64,000 nucleotides of DNA from Chrysopilus asiliformis (taxonomy: Eukaryota; Arthropoda; Insecta; Diptera; Rhagionidae): the NCBI GenBank assembly GCA_964034945.1, contig OZ035960.1, forward strand, positions 15,533,403 to 15,597,402. The letters are read 5' to 3'. The position numbers were made by a program, and so were the translations under genes. The notes under the pieces are model-generated. The model was given only the letters and a program-made list of their open reading frames with translations, searched no databases and was not told the origin of the DNA. The stretch's first letter is position 1. Each line of letters begins with the position of its first letter. Shown piece by piece: positions 10,863 to 24,500 of the stretch.

Positions 10863-13499
10863 CAGATTAGGCAGATTTTCGGCTTATACAGGGTCTCCCA
10901 AATAGCATTTTAGGTAGCAAATATGATGTTTATCCCCATAGTTCGTCACCATGCAGATCACGGCGATAAGCAATTTATGTAAAAAACACGTCCTTAGTCG
11001 TGCGTATGAGACGCGCAACGACACACATAGTGGGGAACACTTTTCTGCGGTTTGCTACGTCGCAAATATAACGACAGGGACATAATTAGTAGCCTCATGC
11101 GCGAGCGTCATCTGACGTGCATATCACACAATTACACAAATCATCGAGCGGGTTTTCTTTCTCCCTCGAATTCTTACTTAGCTTGGGTGAGTCAACAGAG
11201 ATGAACAATAAAAACGTAAACAGAAACGAACAAGAAAAATCTAATGGCGATAAATTAATGGAAACTTTTTGTGGAGTATTATTTTATAATGGACTTTTCT
11301 TCCGATTGCATGTCGTGATTTTAATTGCCATTAAAATTTTTCGGCAATATTGGATCTGAAATTTAAACAAATTTTAATGGGCCATCAAATTATTTAGTTT
11401 TTAATGAAAAATTTCTTTAATTTTATTTTACCGGTCAAATTTATTTTTTCTTTTGCAATAAAATTTTGATGCCAATAAAATTGCGCTGTTTCAAAAATGT
11501 CTGCTATCCACTTTTTATGCAATATCCTTCAGTCATTCGCCTGAAATAAGAAATTTAATTCTCGAAACGTAATCGTTTTCATCAAACGTCAATGGGAAAT
11601 ATGGCGGCTGAAGGCATCAATTTTTTTTGGTGTTTCTCAGACGGGGAGCTTTAATGAAACTTTAGTGGTAGCAGTTTCGTCACTTTTTCCATCACACGCT
11701 TCTTCAAAATTAAACTGACGTTCAGGCTCCACAGCCAATCACTATTTCGGCCCGAAAACCATCAAATGCTGCTCTATCGCCGCAGGATTTTCATGAAGCG
11801 AATGTTGCCCCAAAGATCGTGCTCGTCACTTCTTTCGCTTCTTTTACGCGGATGTGAATTATAGGTGTAAATTTTTAATCCCGATTGTGTAAATTTCTAC
11901 TCTTTCAAGTCGCAAAGAACAAATCTCATGTTCCCGTACTTTTCGATGCTGTTTGGGCTGTCTTATAGAGATTTCACTGTATCACATTTCAATGAAATAT
12001 CTCGCATCAGTTTTAAATTTAAACATTAAATTTGTATAATTATTTTATTATTGTGCTAGCAGTCACTTTTTTTAAAATTCTTAATGAAAAAAACTTAATC
12101 CAATTCACACGGTTTTTTTGCGATTTTCGCAGAATTTTTAACGTTTTTTATGATCTTTGAAATTGTAATAATTGAGAATCATAACAAATTTTGTAAAACC
12201 AATCGGTCAAAATGCCTACAGCATAAATTTGAATACAAAACAGATAATTTTTTCAATACTAGTTTGAAATTCAATGAAGATAGTGAAAATGGATAATTTT
12301 GCCCATACTATAAAAATATACTTATCAGCAAATTAGGATATCATTTAGCTTGATCCCACAATAAATAAATCAAGTGAAGTGCAAGTGAGATTATCGTTAA
12401 ATTAATTGACAGTTCAAATGATAATATTTGCCTACCGAAATGAACCAAGAAAATCAGACTATGTAAAGGAAATTTATTTTTCTTGGTATTTTTTTACGTT
12501 TCTTCATAGAACGACCAATAGAAGCGGTACGTATAATTAATCAAAGATCTCCAATCATGTAAATGTCGAACACGATAATGACAAAGTACTTAGTCAATTA
12601 GAATTATTGATGGAATTTCAGTCACCACATCCACAAAGTAATTTACACCCCAAACAAGTCAATTAGCTTCTGAAACGAGAAATGACACCCTCCCTCTTCG
12701 TATTTCACCGTTATTACTTCGATTTCCACAAAGAAAAGAACTTAAAACAGAGGATTTGAACCCTAACCTATCCCTAAGTATACCTAACCTATTTTCCTTT
12801 TCCCCACATCCAACCCCATTCCATTTGTCCATCCACATAATAAGCTAAACCGCAGAGCCACAGAACCGCACAGACATAAGGGATGATGTCGAAGAACGAG
12901 GCGCTAAATTGTATGGTCGTGGGTGGATGGAATTTTTTCATGGCTCCTTCTTGTCGGATTCCAGCTTGACGTTGAAGGCGTTTCCACCACCTAACCCCGA
13001 GATCGAATATAGTTTTCTTGTCTCACGAGAATCCCTTAAGTGGAGGGAATATTTCCCGTTCAACATTCTTAAGGTTAAATGTCGGTAGAATGTCAATGTC
13101 AGTAAATCAATCATCGATCACAAATCTGTGTGTTTTTAAGGTTTCTCACAGTCAAAATACTCGGGGTGGTTCCAGAACATTTCCACCCCGTCGGTGGCTA
13201 TCATTAATATTGACAAGGAAGACAAGATATAGAATTAAAATTGATTTGCTATGGCGGATTATCATTTCCACTAATCATTTTTACATGGTTTTTTGTTTAA
13301 ATATCGTAAATCACACATTCACAAGCATAGCTAAATTATCCATTCCTCAAAAGTGTGAAATTTACGGGTTCTGTATTTATTTAGGGTTCTGTATTGTTAA
13401 GTATATAATTTTGGCTTTCAAATAATAGAATCGAAAAAATATTTATAAAATTTTCCGCAGCTACTAATAGAGAGTCTACCCTAGAAATAAGTAGAGAGC

Positions 13500-14090
13500 C
13501 TGTGTACCAGAGACGTCAATCGGTCAACGAGGGCGAAAATTTCCGCAATTCTTACAAATGGTTTCCAAAATGTTTTTAGGAGCGAAACAGGGATTGTGCT
13601 TGTTGTGCTCTTCGGAAAAATTAAAGTCACGGTAAAGCAAATACTATTTATTCCCTTATTCTCACGTCAATATGGAATAGAGGCTCTAAAGGTGCCGATC
13701 CACAGAGAGTAAATGCCGGCGAGAACCTCTCGATAGCAGCTACTCGCAAATGGACACGTCTCTGAGAGTCGCTTGCAAAAACTCGCCAGCTAGTTTCTGC
13801 GAGCTGTCAAAAGTGATTCTACTCTCTAGTCGACACGCACCCACTGAACTCTCGGAGAGTAGCTCGCCAGAACGGCGTTTGAATTTCGCTAGTAGCTCTC
13901 GAGAACTCGCCAAAGCATGATGTCAAAAAAAATCTTTTACTAGCGTATTTACTCTCATGTGGGCCGCACCTTAAGATGTCGTAAATCACAAATCTAGTGT
14001 TAAAAATTTCAAGTTTCCTTAGAAGTTGTAAAGAAAGTGATTTCTGGAATTTTTCTCCGGTAACGACGACGGGTTTAGATTCTAGTATGG
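13500..14090. repeat. Degraded intronic repeat split by a MITE
   Basis: The left part (gtttccaaaatgtttttaggagcgaaacagg, then cttattctcacgtcaatatgg) and the right part (taaatcacaaatctagtgtt, then gttgtaaagaaagtgatttc) are consecutive pieces of the family seen at 2600-2960. The Harbinger-type element at 13690-13971 separates them, giving a relative age: family first, MITE later. Confidence 0.55.
13690..13971. mobile_element. Harbinger-type MITE B, copy 1 (TAA duplication)
   Basis: A 282-bp element lies between TAA at 13687-13689 and TAA at 13972-13974. The ends are AGGTGCCGATCCACAGAGAG and, inverted, AGGTGCGGCCCACATGAGAG, continuing TAAAT. The interior (gtttctgcgagctgtcaaaa, actctctagtcgacacgcac) recurs inverted in the longer copy at 26215-26599. 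No protein. Classed from the 3-bp duplication and terminal repeats. Confidence 0.88.
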
Positions 14091-15882
14091 TATTAAAAAT
14101 TAAACTTTTCTGGCCTTAACGAATTATTGATCATAAATCCATGTAAAAACCGAATATGGATATAAAAATTAAAATATGACAACAATATCGTATACGCTTT
14201 CTGCTAATCTATAAAAACGCTGGCGTATGATTTACGATAGGATGGTATGATTTTTTTTCTCCTTGTTTTATAATAACATCCTTACGAATTTTCCTCCCAT
14301 TTTTCATCAAAACGCCACGATTGACATCATCAGCTCTAACCTCGCCACTTTATTTTAACACAAATTTGTCTCCAAAATTCTTCATACTCCGGATTCGCAT
14401 TAAAACAACTTCCTCATTGACTTTTATGTTTGTAATTTATTACAATTACTTTATTACAACATCCTTTTCCCTTTTACGTATATACGGATATAAATAAACA
14501 TATATATATACAGAAAAAACCATACATGGATGGATACTAGGTTATTTTTAAAAAGAAATGTATAAACATATTACATAGTTTCTATCCTCCAATATCAAAT
14601 CATCATCGCCTCTTTTTCTCCTCCGTTTCCGTTTTTACACTGTCCGTACAAGAATTCCACCGTATAAGGATATGAAGGGCATATATTAATATAAATATAT
14701 CTGGGCTTTCTAAACATTCTTAACGTTTAGAATTATGCTGTGTTACCATCAAGTCGCATATACCCGTGAGGCAAAGCAAGGAATGGAACATCCTGAGCAC
14801 AAGTACGTGTAGGTATATCATAAGACGAATCGCGGTTAAAAGTTTCCTTCTTCGAAAGGGGATGATGTGCTCATGTTATATGTATGAGAAATAAGAAACA
14901 GGAAATTTGCTTAGAGAATCGGGAAGTGGTTATAGAAGTAAAGAAAATAAACACATGTGAACGTGTAAAATGCGAAATAGGCATAAACTTATCTCATACT
15001 TTGTTCTTTTCTGTTAGCTTTATTTCTAGACTTATGGTGAGTCCCTTCATTTAGAATCAACTCGACTCCGCACAAACCACACGACGACTAATACAGCTGA
15101 AATGAAGTCAAACATTTGCTGTATATTTTAATATCGAATTATTTAAAACGGAAACAATCTAAATCACTTAAATAATCATCTATTTTTAAGTCATCATTAA
15201 ACACATGACAATTAAATTTGAATTGAACATATAATCTTATAATTGCTGAAATGACATGTGCGATCCATACAACAAGCCTACTTACTTTCGAGATAGAATA
15301 TTTGAATTTTGGAACAAAAAAAAAAGGGCTCAGAACTACATGTTATGGAGATGCGGGGGCTGATGTTAAACAAATGTGTTGAGATGATGGTGTAAATAAA
15401 AAAGAATCAGCATATATGAGAATCATTTCGTCATGGGAACACATTTTTCATGATCTCCCCTTCTGTTTACACGAAAAGAAATCCAAATAGGAATATGCCA
15501 GACAGTGGATTCCTCTGCAGTGATTCCGCAAAAAATTCGGAATTATTTCCATAATTTTTTGGTATGAATTCCCCTTTTGTTTAGGGGTCATCACCAGAAA
15601 ATTTCACTGTCTTGTATCCCTATTTTTTGTAGGAATCTGTCCTATTATTTCTCTCCGTACTCTTACATATTGATTTATTACATATTATTTCCAAAATGTT
15701 TTCAGGGGCGAAAAAGCGATTGCGTTGGATCTCATTTTCGGGAAAATTCAATTTTTTACCATATCGGTGCCCAAAAACTGAAAATTTGAAAAATCTCTCG
15801 GCGAAGAGTTGCTCCGTGATATAAAACCTCCTTCTCGAAAATTTCATCTGAAAATTTCACCCGAAAATTTCATCTCAAGCTA

Positions 15883-16423
15883 ATGGGTCTTTCAACAAGA
15901 ACATAACAATTTTGTATTTTAATAAAAACGCACCGCAAAACTTTTTTTTTTATCTGGCAATGCTAAAACGTCAGTCAAGGCTTACATTTTTATCATGGTG
16001 AAGTTCACGAACGAGCAATGCCACACAGCTGGTCAAACAATTGATATATTGAAGGAAAAGTTCGGTAATCGTGTAATCGCGAGAAATGGTCCGGTCGAAT
16101 GGCCACCTCGCTCATGCGATTTAACGCCGTTGGATTTCTTTTTATGGGGTTATGTTTGGTTTATGCCAACAAGCCAACAACTTTAGAGGAGCTCAGAAAC
16201 AATATTGAACGCGAAATTGCCAACGTTCCGGCCGATATGTGTGGAAGACTGGTGGAAAATTGGCTCCAAAGAATCAATCAGCAAACGTGCTCGCGGTGGC
16301 CATATGAACGACATCGAATTTCATACTTAAATGTAACATGTCCACTACACGTGGAATAAATATCTCAATTATTTTGTGTTTTATTTAAATACAAAATTGT
16401 TATGTCCTCGTTGAAAGACCCTT
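15883..16423 (+). mobile_element. mariner-family deletion derivative, copy 1
   Basis: A 541-bp element lies between TA dinucleotides (15881-15882, 16424-16425). Its ends are inverted repeats: GGGTCTTTCAACAAGAACAT at the left, and the inverse ending TTGAAAGACCC at the right, each continuing aacaattttgtattt. TA insertion and the DDE-type coding remnant place it in the Tc1/mariner group. Its partner at 45019-45578 is inverted and has the same internal deletion. Confidence 0.85.
15995..16359 (+). pseudogene. mariner-type transposase remnant, frameshifted
   Basis: The frame opens MVKFTNEQCHTAGQTIDILK (the N-terminal start of the transposase) and then jumps to RNGPVEWPPRSCDLTPLDFF and LWGYV, which carries the last acidic residue of the DDE/DDD triad; the first two catalytic acids are missing. 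Relative to the copy at 45094-45465, seven bases (taagtcg) are missing after LWGYV. The frame therefore breaks at about 16160, and the rest (PTTLEELRNNIEREIANVPA...) reads in another frame to 16359. It cannot make an active transposase. Tc1/mariner assignment is from protein resemblance. Confidence 0.85.
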
Positions 16424-17950
16424 TATAAGCGAACCGACATAAACATAGATAAATCCAGGTAGCTGGTAAGAAAGAAGGGAGACCTTGGTTGACAAATAGT
16501 TGAAAATTCAACAAATGTTTATTTGTCAACAAATAAATTCTTAAAATTCAACCATTTTTTGTTGAAAATTAAACATTTTTTGTTTAAAATTCAACATTTG
16601 TTTAATTTAAGGGAAAAATGCGTTAAATATTACGCAAAAGATAAATATTCAACTTAAAAATCATGAAAAATCGCAATTTTACATAGTTTTAAACGTATTT
16701 GATTTAAGCCCGTTTGCTTATACAAGTCATAACTATTTAAGTTATGCTTAGCCTTCTTAAACCATAGAAATTCTGGCACTTAACAAATTTAAATTCGACA
16801 TAAGTTGCTAAGTTTCGTTGGTGCAAACCGAAGTAATTTTACGCATAAAGAGAAGTAAATTTACAATCTAGGTGTAAAAGTTTTCGAGTGCAAAATCCTT
16901 GCAAATCCGTCTTCTACCGATTGGGATAATTCATTAACAGTACATTTTGCGACCATTTGGCTCTCAATTCGTTAATCCTTTTTTTTCGTAGTTTTTAGAA
17001 GAATGACGAAGAGAAATAATAGGACAGATTGCTATAAAAATTGTAATTTTTGAGACATTGGGCTCTTTTGTAACAATTCCCTAAAAATGTGGGATTTGTC
17101 TTAAAAACTTTAGGAGGAAAAACTTTAGGAGGATTTCCTATGTTTTTGGTATTAGTTTCAAATCTTACTGTCTCGTATAACAGTTTTTATAGAAATCTGC
17201 CCTATTCACGGAGAGTGTAAAACGCCTACTAAGAACTAGAAAATAAAATGTAATAATTAATGTGCGCCGTAGTGTTAAGTTCCATAGTATTTAGTGACCG
17301 AACACATTAATTATGGATACTCTTTTACTCGGAAACATAACACAATTTAAAATAGGTGTTAATTGTACCTGACGTCACATTAATTATATGAAACTCACCT
17401 TACCATGGAAATTTTGCGTGGATGTTGTATATCCCATTCCTAAAGGACTAAATGTGTACTCCTTAGAAATATCTCAACCGGATTTCGGCTCAACGTCAAC
17501 ACCCTTGCTCTCATAGTCACACAGTTCAATTTGATACCAACTAAGATTAATACGTGGATATTATTACGACTATATTCAAAAGTGTAGATAGCAAACATTA
17601 CTGAACACCCGCTTGTTTATGCTCTAATAACTGCATGTACTCGAAATGCTTGTAGTCCTCACAATACTTATGCATAAATTGCTAAGGAGGTTAACGAAGG
17701 TTAATGCGAAAGTGCATCCGAGGCGAAGTAGCAACAGAAATCAACCCTTCACTATGTTGGAATGCTGAAGTTGGTAAATATTGGTCATGATTATGCGAAT
17801 GGTGGAACAATTGTATAGTTTCTAAGTATAGCCAAGGACTAAAGGCCTGCCATAATGTTTTGTATTTGCGTCCCACATTTCGCCAACAACACACCATTGA
17901 CAGTAGCCCAGAAGTTAGTATTCTTGTGCCATTCGAGCGCATGCATACAT

Positions 17951-17970
17951 AATAATAATAATAATAATAC
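17951..17970. repeat. AAT trinucleotide microsatellite
   Basis: About seven uninterrupted aat units lie just after gcatgcatac. This is a simple repeat in the intron with no further signal. Confidence 0.85.
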
Positions 17971-20141
17971 AACAACTTTCGCATAATTCAATGCAATTAC
18001 CTCCATAAGTGATTCCCTATTTAACGTGCTGCATTTAACTGTAGGCGAGCAATAACGACATATTATTATACAGTCCCTACTGCAATTATAGTTACACAAC
18101 TTTAAAACCATTAGTTAAGCAATTTATTAATTAAGGAACTTTCGAGGAATTTAAACTGAATGCATTTATGCTAATGATTTACCGGGAATTTTATATTTTA
18201 AAAAATGGGAAAATGGTAAATGTTTCATGCAGATAGTTTTGCTTACACGAGTTTTAATGCTGCGTTGTGAGTGGACCCTCAGGAGGCCGTAAGGAATAGT
18301 GTTATCTTAAAAATGCTTAAAGACTAAAGAATTTTAGGGGGGGTGAAAGTGTACGAGAATTTGACGGCGGTACGAACCTTCATACAAATAATGGCGATAA
18401 CAGTCGACGTGTTGGGGGGGTCCAAAAAGATTTAAATTGGAATCACGGTATGGACAACTCCTTAGCAATAAAAGATACTTTCTACGAAAACGTAGAAATA
18501 TTAAAGAAAACACGTTTTGAAAAGTGATAAAAAAAACAAAAATATATTAATATCACCGTAATAAAAAAAATTTGAATAACAATTTCCTGCACAAAATGGG
18601 TAAAGCACGAGCGCATTTCTGGCGCGTTTTTCTCATAAGAGTTCGATATTGAACACTTCATATTACATGACATTTCACAGCATATAATATGACGAAAAAA
18701 GTTCGATAACGGGACATAAAAAAGCGGATAAACGCCATTTCATTTGAGTATTATATCGTTACAATAAAAGTTTCAATTCTATTTCACAGCATTATCCTAT
18801 GGAATATGTTTCCCGTTTCCATACTTGAACCTTATATTGCTTGAAACCTTTCCGTTTCCACCGCTACCAGAAGATATTGGTATTATTTTTCTTTTACTCC
18901 ATTTTTAAAGAGTAATACATGCTTTCTTCTTGTTATCCAGAGAGTTCACCACTCTAAGAAAAGAAAAGAAGATTTGAAATTCCTTTTGGCAAGAATTATA
19001 TTCGCTGCCGAGTGTCGCGAAATGTTGCTCGCACTTGCAGAATACAAAAATGCTCCAAAATAGAAGAAAAGCGGACGAAAATTTATCAAAAAAAAAAGGC
19101 CAAGAAAAGAAAAATGTAGAACACATATTCACTTATACAAAGATCTCGAGTTAAAGCCAAAAAGTGCTGAACAATTCGAAGTGAAAATATGAAAACAAGG
19201 AGCAAGGACGCAACACTCATACATTTTAAATCGCGAGTGAACGCGAAAATTTATTTTTATGTGATCCTGAATTATTAACATCCACATACCTAAAGCAAGA
19301 AATATGCTAAAGCGAATACATACGTAGTTTACACACATCTATGCTTGGATGTATATACACAGGTATGATACTAGACAAAATACAGTAACAAAACAAAAAA
19401 CTATATGTGTACGGTTGTATGAATCCTTTATATTGAAAATATATGTTTATCATTCCCATCCGCACGCTATAAACACGCAAATTTTTTTTTTACTACGTCT
19501 GTGTGAGCGTATAGGGAATAAAGGCCTCGAAAATTTTGGAGTCTCTTCCAGTGTTTATTTTCAGGACGCTGGGAAAAAAAAATTAATGAAATTTATTCAA
19601 ATAGGATAACATTTTTGTTTTTGTTTTTCTTGTTTTGTTGCGAGGAATCTTGTTTTTGTTGTTGTTGTTTGGCTCAATTTTCGTCCTTGGTGTCCGCCTT
19701 CAAATGTTTTCGCGTGTATAGGCGTAGGTTATGTATTTTTAACTCTATTCAATTCACGTTGTTTGCAGTTGTTATCGTCCCAGATTTTAAAACGTGGCAT
19801 ATTAAAATTTAAATTTTTCAATGTTTTAATAGTACATATCTAGGTAGTATATCTATTTGTTTAAAGACTTAATTTTTATTATCTGTTAATGCAGAAAAAT
19901 AGTTTTATCGAAAAAGGTTTCTAACGTAAAATACGACACGCTGCTCTAGTTAACTCGAGTGTACACGTTAAGAGGGTATGGTGATAGAGTGTAATGGTTG
20001 GAATAACATTTTCAAGATATTTTACGACTCAATATATTTTTTAAATATTCTAACACATTCAACATCAGTAAAACTAAAAGAATTTTTTGGAAGCTTTAAT
20101 TTTGTTGAATTTGTAAGTTAATTAGGTTCAAATCCTGTCAC

Positions 20142-21311
20142 TAGAGTCCGACCGAAAGTCAGTTTTTGGCCGAAACCGAGCCGATCTTCAGCTTTTGCAG
20201 TTCTATAAAAAGGAAAAAGCCATCGCGGTTCTATTAAAATAATTTTTTGTCGTTAAAAATTTTAGAAACATTTGAAAATTTACAAAACCAAAGTCCAAAC
20301 ATATTCCCATCAATGATAAATAAAAATTTTGGTTAACATTGAGGAAAAGTTTTTTTTATATCTTAAAAATTTTCCTAATTAGTCAACTGAAGGCGGAAAA
20401 CTTATACTCAAATGGTTTTGTCCACAAAGCGAAACATAACAAAAGCTATAATTGCCAATCTGGCAATCATTGGAGACCCGTATGGTGATATTCGTATCAT
20501 AATTTGAGCAGTTGTACCAAAATTCCACTCCAATTAGATTTTTTAAAATTTATTCCAATCGGATTTTGATGTATGGGAGTTTTATGTAGAATCATATCCT
20601 AAATAACTTTTGTTCTTGGACTTTTTTGATAAGATGCACCGTTTTTGAGATATTCACAAAAACCGTTTTCGTTCGTATGGGGGGTACCCCCCCTAATGGT
20701 CCATTTTTGCCCATTAACGAACTTAGCCTCGAATTTTACGAAAAACGGATCTGCGCAAAATTTCAAGTCTCTAGCTCAATCCGCGCCACAGACAGACAGA
20801 CAGACAGACGGACGGACTTGCAGAAATTAATTATTTTTATTATTCTAAACACACTGGTGTAATTCATTTTTGTGTGTGATGACGGGATCTTGGCGTTACA
20901 AATGGTAAGGCAAAGTTAATATACCCTTTGGTTTCACCATACGGGTATAAAAATATTCAGAAATTCAATTGTAATACAACTTTCAACATTCAACATACAA
21001 TTGATGTGTGAAACTCATTATGAAAATAGATTTCGTTTAATTTTCTGCAATTTTCCTTACTTTAGGTTTCGATTAGACATAAATTTCGGCTTTTTTCATG
21101 TCCTGCCAAAAAATATCTTTTAACGACAGCATCTTTCAAGACATCTCTAATTTCGTGAGCAAAAGTGTTCCGAAAATTCCGTCTATAGTGTCAATTTAAT
21201 CGAGACGTAATCTTGCCGTGAAATGTTTTTTCTGGTCAAATATTAACGCGTTCTGGAGTTATTTAAGATACGTAAAAGTGAGGCTAAATCCAATTAATCG
21301 GTCGGACTCTA
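20142..21311. mobile_element. hAT-like element with nested Helentron-like insertion
   Basis: The ends are TAGAGTCCGACCGA (20142-20155) and, inverted, the same 14 bases ending at 21311 (tcggtcggactcta). The 8 bases outside are CCTGTCAC on the left and CTTGTGAC on the right, a 6-of-8 match consistent with an aged hAT duplication. The Helentron-like copy at 20433-20946 lies inside. Without it the element would be about 656 bp. No transposase frame remains. Confidence 0.65.
20433..20946 (-). mobile_element. Helentron/DINE-1-like element, copy 3
   Basis: Read on the + strand it starts aacataacaaaagctataat, then the hairpin attgcca-atc-tggcaat, CCCGTATGGTGATATTCG, the shared interior, the microsatellite gacagacagacagacagacg, and the end TTTCACCATACGGGT. 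Same parts and order as copy 1, inverted. It is inserted in the hAT-like element at 20142-21311. Confidence 0.7.
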
Positions 21312-21377
21312 CTTGTGACTTAATTTGGACCAACTTCCGGATATCCGATTGACTTAAAACTTGGCACACGTATATTA

Positions 21378-21529
21378 AGTAGATGGCCCAATAGAAGCTT
21401 TGCTTGCTTTACTCGCTTTGACAGCTGAATTAAACTCCGTGTTTCCTTATGGGAGCTGGCCCAATACAAAAGCGCTTTAAGCAAAGCGAAGCAAGCGAAG
21501 CAAGCATAGCTTCTATTGGGCCATCACCT
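21378..21529. mobile_element. Harbinger-type MITE C (TTA duplication), 152 bp
   Basis: It is flanked by TTA at 21375-21377 and 21530-21532. The ends are AGTAGATGGCCCAATAGAAG and, inverted, AGGTGATGGCCCAATAGAAG, continuing with an agca-rich run (gcaaagcgaagcaagcgaag). It is very short for its class and codes for nothing. Confidence 0.78.
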
Positions 21530-24500
21530 TTAGTCCGGGAACAAAACATACATCTTCTAAAATATAAAAGAACAAAATGGCGATTATCAGGCGCCATGTT
21601 GTCTAAATTAATTAGATCAGGTATTCATCGTATGGGATCGTATTCAGAAAGAACTTTGCTTTATGATTTGACAGCCGTGCATTTAGTATATCCGTATGAT
21701 AAGATAGAGAATTTTAAGATATTTATAACGGCTTGTGGATACGCAACCGAAACCATTTTCTAGAGAAACCATTTCTTAATGAAATATCCAAATTAGAAAT
21801 GATCAATTTCGAAAGGCCGACACCGGCACTTTCCGACATACATACATAAATTGCAAACTAGTATCGAAAGAAAATTCTTTCACGTCTCCACAGTGATCCT
21901 GGATAAAACTAAGAACATACGTCTGTCATTTCACAGGAACTTAACATTACCTACTGAAAACAGCACCCCACGTCACTTTTCTATGCATCCTGGTCAACGT
22001 TGTTTTGTCATCAGCGTTCGAGCTCAAAAATAGATAAAAATAAGATAAAAGGATATTAATTTAGTTTAAAAAAAGAAACTTGTACTGCATACTAGTTTAT
22101 CTTGCTTTTATTTCTAAGTTTACGGGCAAACTCTGTTTTTGGGCCTTTTAATAGATACTTGCTAAAAAAAACTCACTTTTTTTGTCAAAAGTAAACCAAA
22201 AGAGTTGTCAACACGACGTCAAAAAAAGAAACCTAATTTTTTTATTTGAATATCACCTCAGCAAAATAACTTTTACTTTAGTTTCGAATAATTAATTTTA
22301 GTTTTGTGTATTTATTGTTCAGATAGTTAAATGAAATAATTTGAAAGGAAAACTTTATAAATTTAGAATCTAAACTAAATTTCAATCATTGTTTATGACA
22401 GCACCCATCAGAGACTGTTTACGTTTTCTTGATGGTTCTCGAGTAATGAAGAATATCCAGAAACTTTGTATAAAATTTACAAACAAATTAAAACAATATT
22501 TGCACATGGTGTTTGTGTTGATGTTTTCATGCAGATTATTTCATACTTGTTCATTTATAGCATTAGAAATATCGTCGCCATAGTTTTATTTATAGTATTA
22601 CCGGTATTATCGTTATTATTCTCGGCAGGATTTTAAGATGAATCATATAAAACTAAAACTTTAAAACTACAATATTCGACTACAATTTTGTGAATTTATC
22701 TTAAACTGATGTTTAAAATCGTACAAAGTTACATTTAAATTTCATTGTATGAGTATAGTGGTATCGTTCGTTTTTAGGATATTATTTTTAAAGCCGACGA
22801 ATTAGAGAAAATGGCACGTACATAAATGCTCGTCTATATGCAAATATTAGGTACATTAAAATATATAAGAGTAAAGTTGAGTATTATTCAAACAACAATA
22901 ATAATAACAAGGAAAACAAAGTTTTTGTTTGTTGATCATTAAAAGGACACGACATAAAGTAAATCATTTTAGCTGAGTAGTAAAGCCACATATCCTTAAT
23001 ACTCTATACCATATATTGTTGTATACCATAACTAAACTTTTCCCAGCGACTGGATACGTTTACTCTATATCAGCGTTAGTTAGAATAAATATTGTAGGTG
23101 TATGGGTTTAAGGTGTTTATAATATTGAAATGTCCATAGATCTGTGTGTCTCAGGATATCTTATCGTTAATACATTAATAGGCTTAAAATCCTACGACAC
23201 CTACTTGAATGGGAGAAAGAGAGAAATTACATGAATTATCTATATATATATATTTATATATGTGTGTGTTTATCGTGTAATAACGTCTTATGTAAGTTTA
23301 TTGTGCATCTTTATTACTTGACGTGTACCAAAGTTATGATATGTATACTTTAGGCTTTGCCACTTTGGTATCTACTAGACAGAAGCATTCACACTACTCC
23401 TATATTCTGTTAGTACTTGAGGTTATTTGAAGATAAGATAAATTCTCCGGATAATATAATTTTAAGGATTCACCGAAATACCACAAAAGCAATAGTGGTA
23501 CGGCAAGGGAACGAAGTCTAAGGAAGAAGAGCAGACAATCGCCATAGGCATTTATTCTACTGAAATATCATTTGTTCACCATTGAGTTTGTGAAGGCGTT
23601 ATGAAAATATATAGTATGTGTTCCACATATGAAATACGTATGTTTCCCATCTATGGTATACAATAATTCAAAATCTATATACAGATATATGTAATATTAT
23701 GTATTGTACACAAAATTATATATCTGAGAACAATGCGAATAGCGCCCATGGGATATTTATCTTCCCTTTAGAGTAGAGAAGATCACTTCCCAAGACAATA
23801 CAGAAGATTATAACAAAATTCACATACATTTATTATTGCTTTCTTTAAAACATTCTCAAATACTTTACTATCTTGTTAGATGGGTCTTCTTGATATTAAA
23901 AAAAAAATAATAATAGTAATCATATACACCATATGAAAAACAAAAATGAAGAAAAAGAATGGGTAGGTATTCTAGAGAAAATGTTTTCCTTTTGAAAGTT
24001 TTATGTTCGCCACAAACGATGAGTTAACGACCAATAAAACGAAATATAAAACAAATTTTTATTATCTATCTAGGATATGCTGGAGTTGAAGGCGTGTAGA
24101 AATTTTTATTAATAAAACCACAATGAAATTCAAGTGGTAACTTTTATCTGTTATGGTTTTACAACATTAAATCAACTTTTGTTTGGGCATTTATTTATTT
24201 GTCTTTAAAAAAAAGAAAAGAAATAAACAACTTATGGAATTTTAAATATGAAAAATGCATGCATAGGTACCCAGCTAATAATAACAAAAATTGACGTGAA
24301 GTTTGAAAAGAAAATTTAAAAAAAATTCAATGTGAAAAATGTCAAAGATTGCTGCATATGAGTTTAATTATTAAAGACTAGAATGTAGACTCATCGTTGC
24401 TTTTTTTTTTGTAAAACGGAAAAAATCCATTAATCAACTTCTTAAGATCTTTTAAGAAACGATAATTTCCCCGAGAAAAAGGTGCGAAAAAATTATCACT

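Noticed and set aside
13018..13425. 135-codon open frame
   Set aside because: No recognisable domain and biased toward intronic AT-rich codons. It lies in the 20 kb intron without start or splice support.
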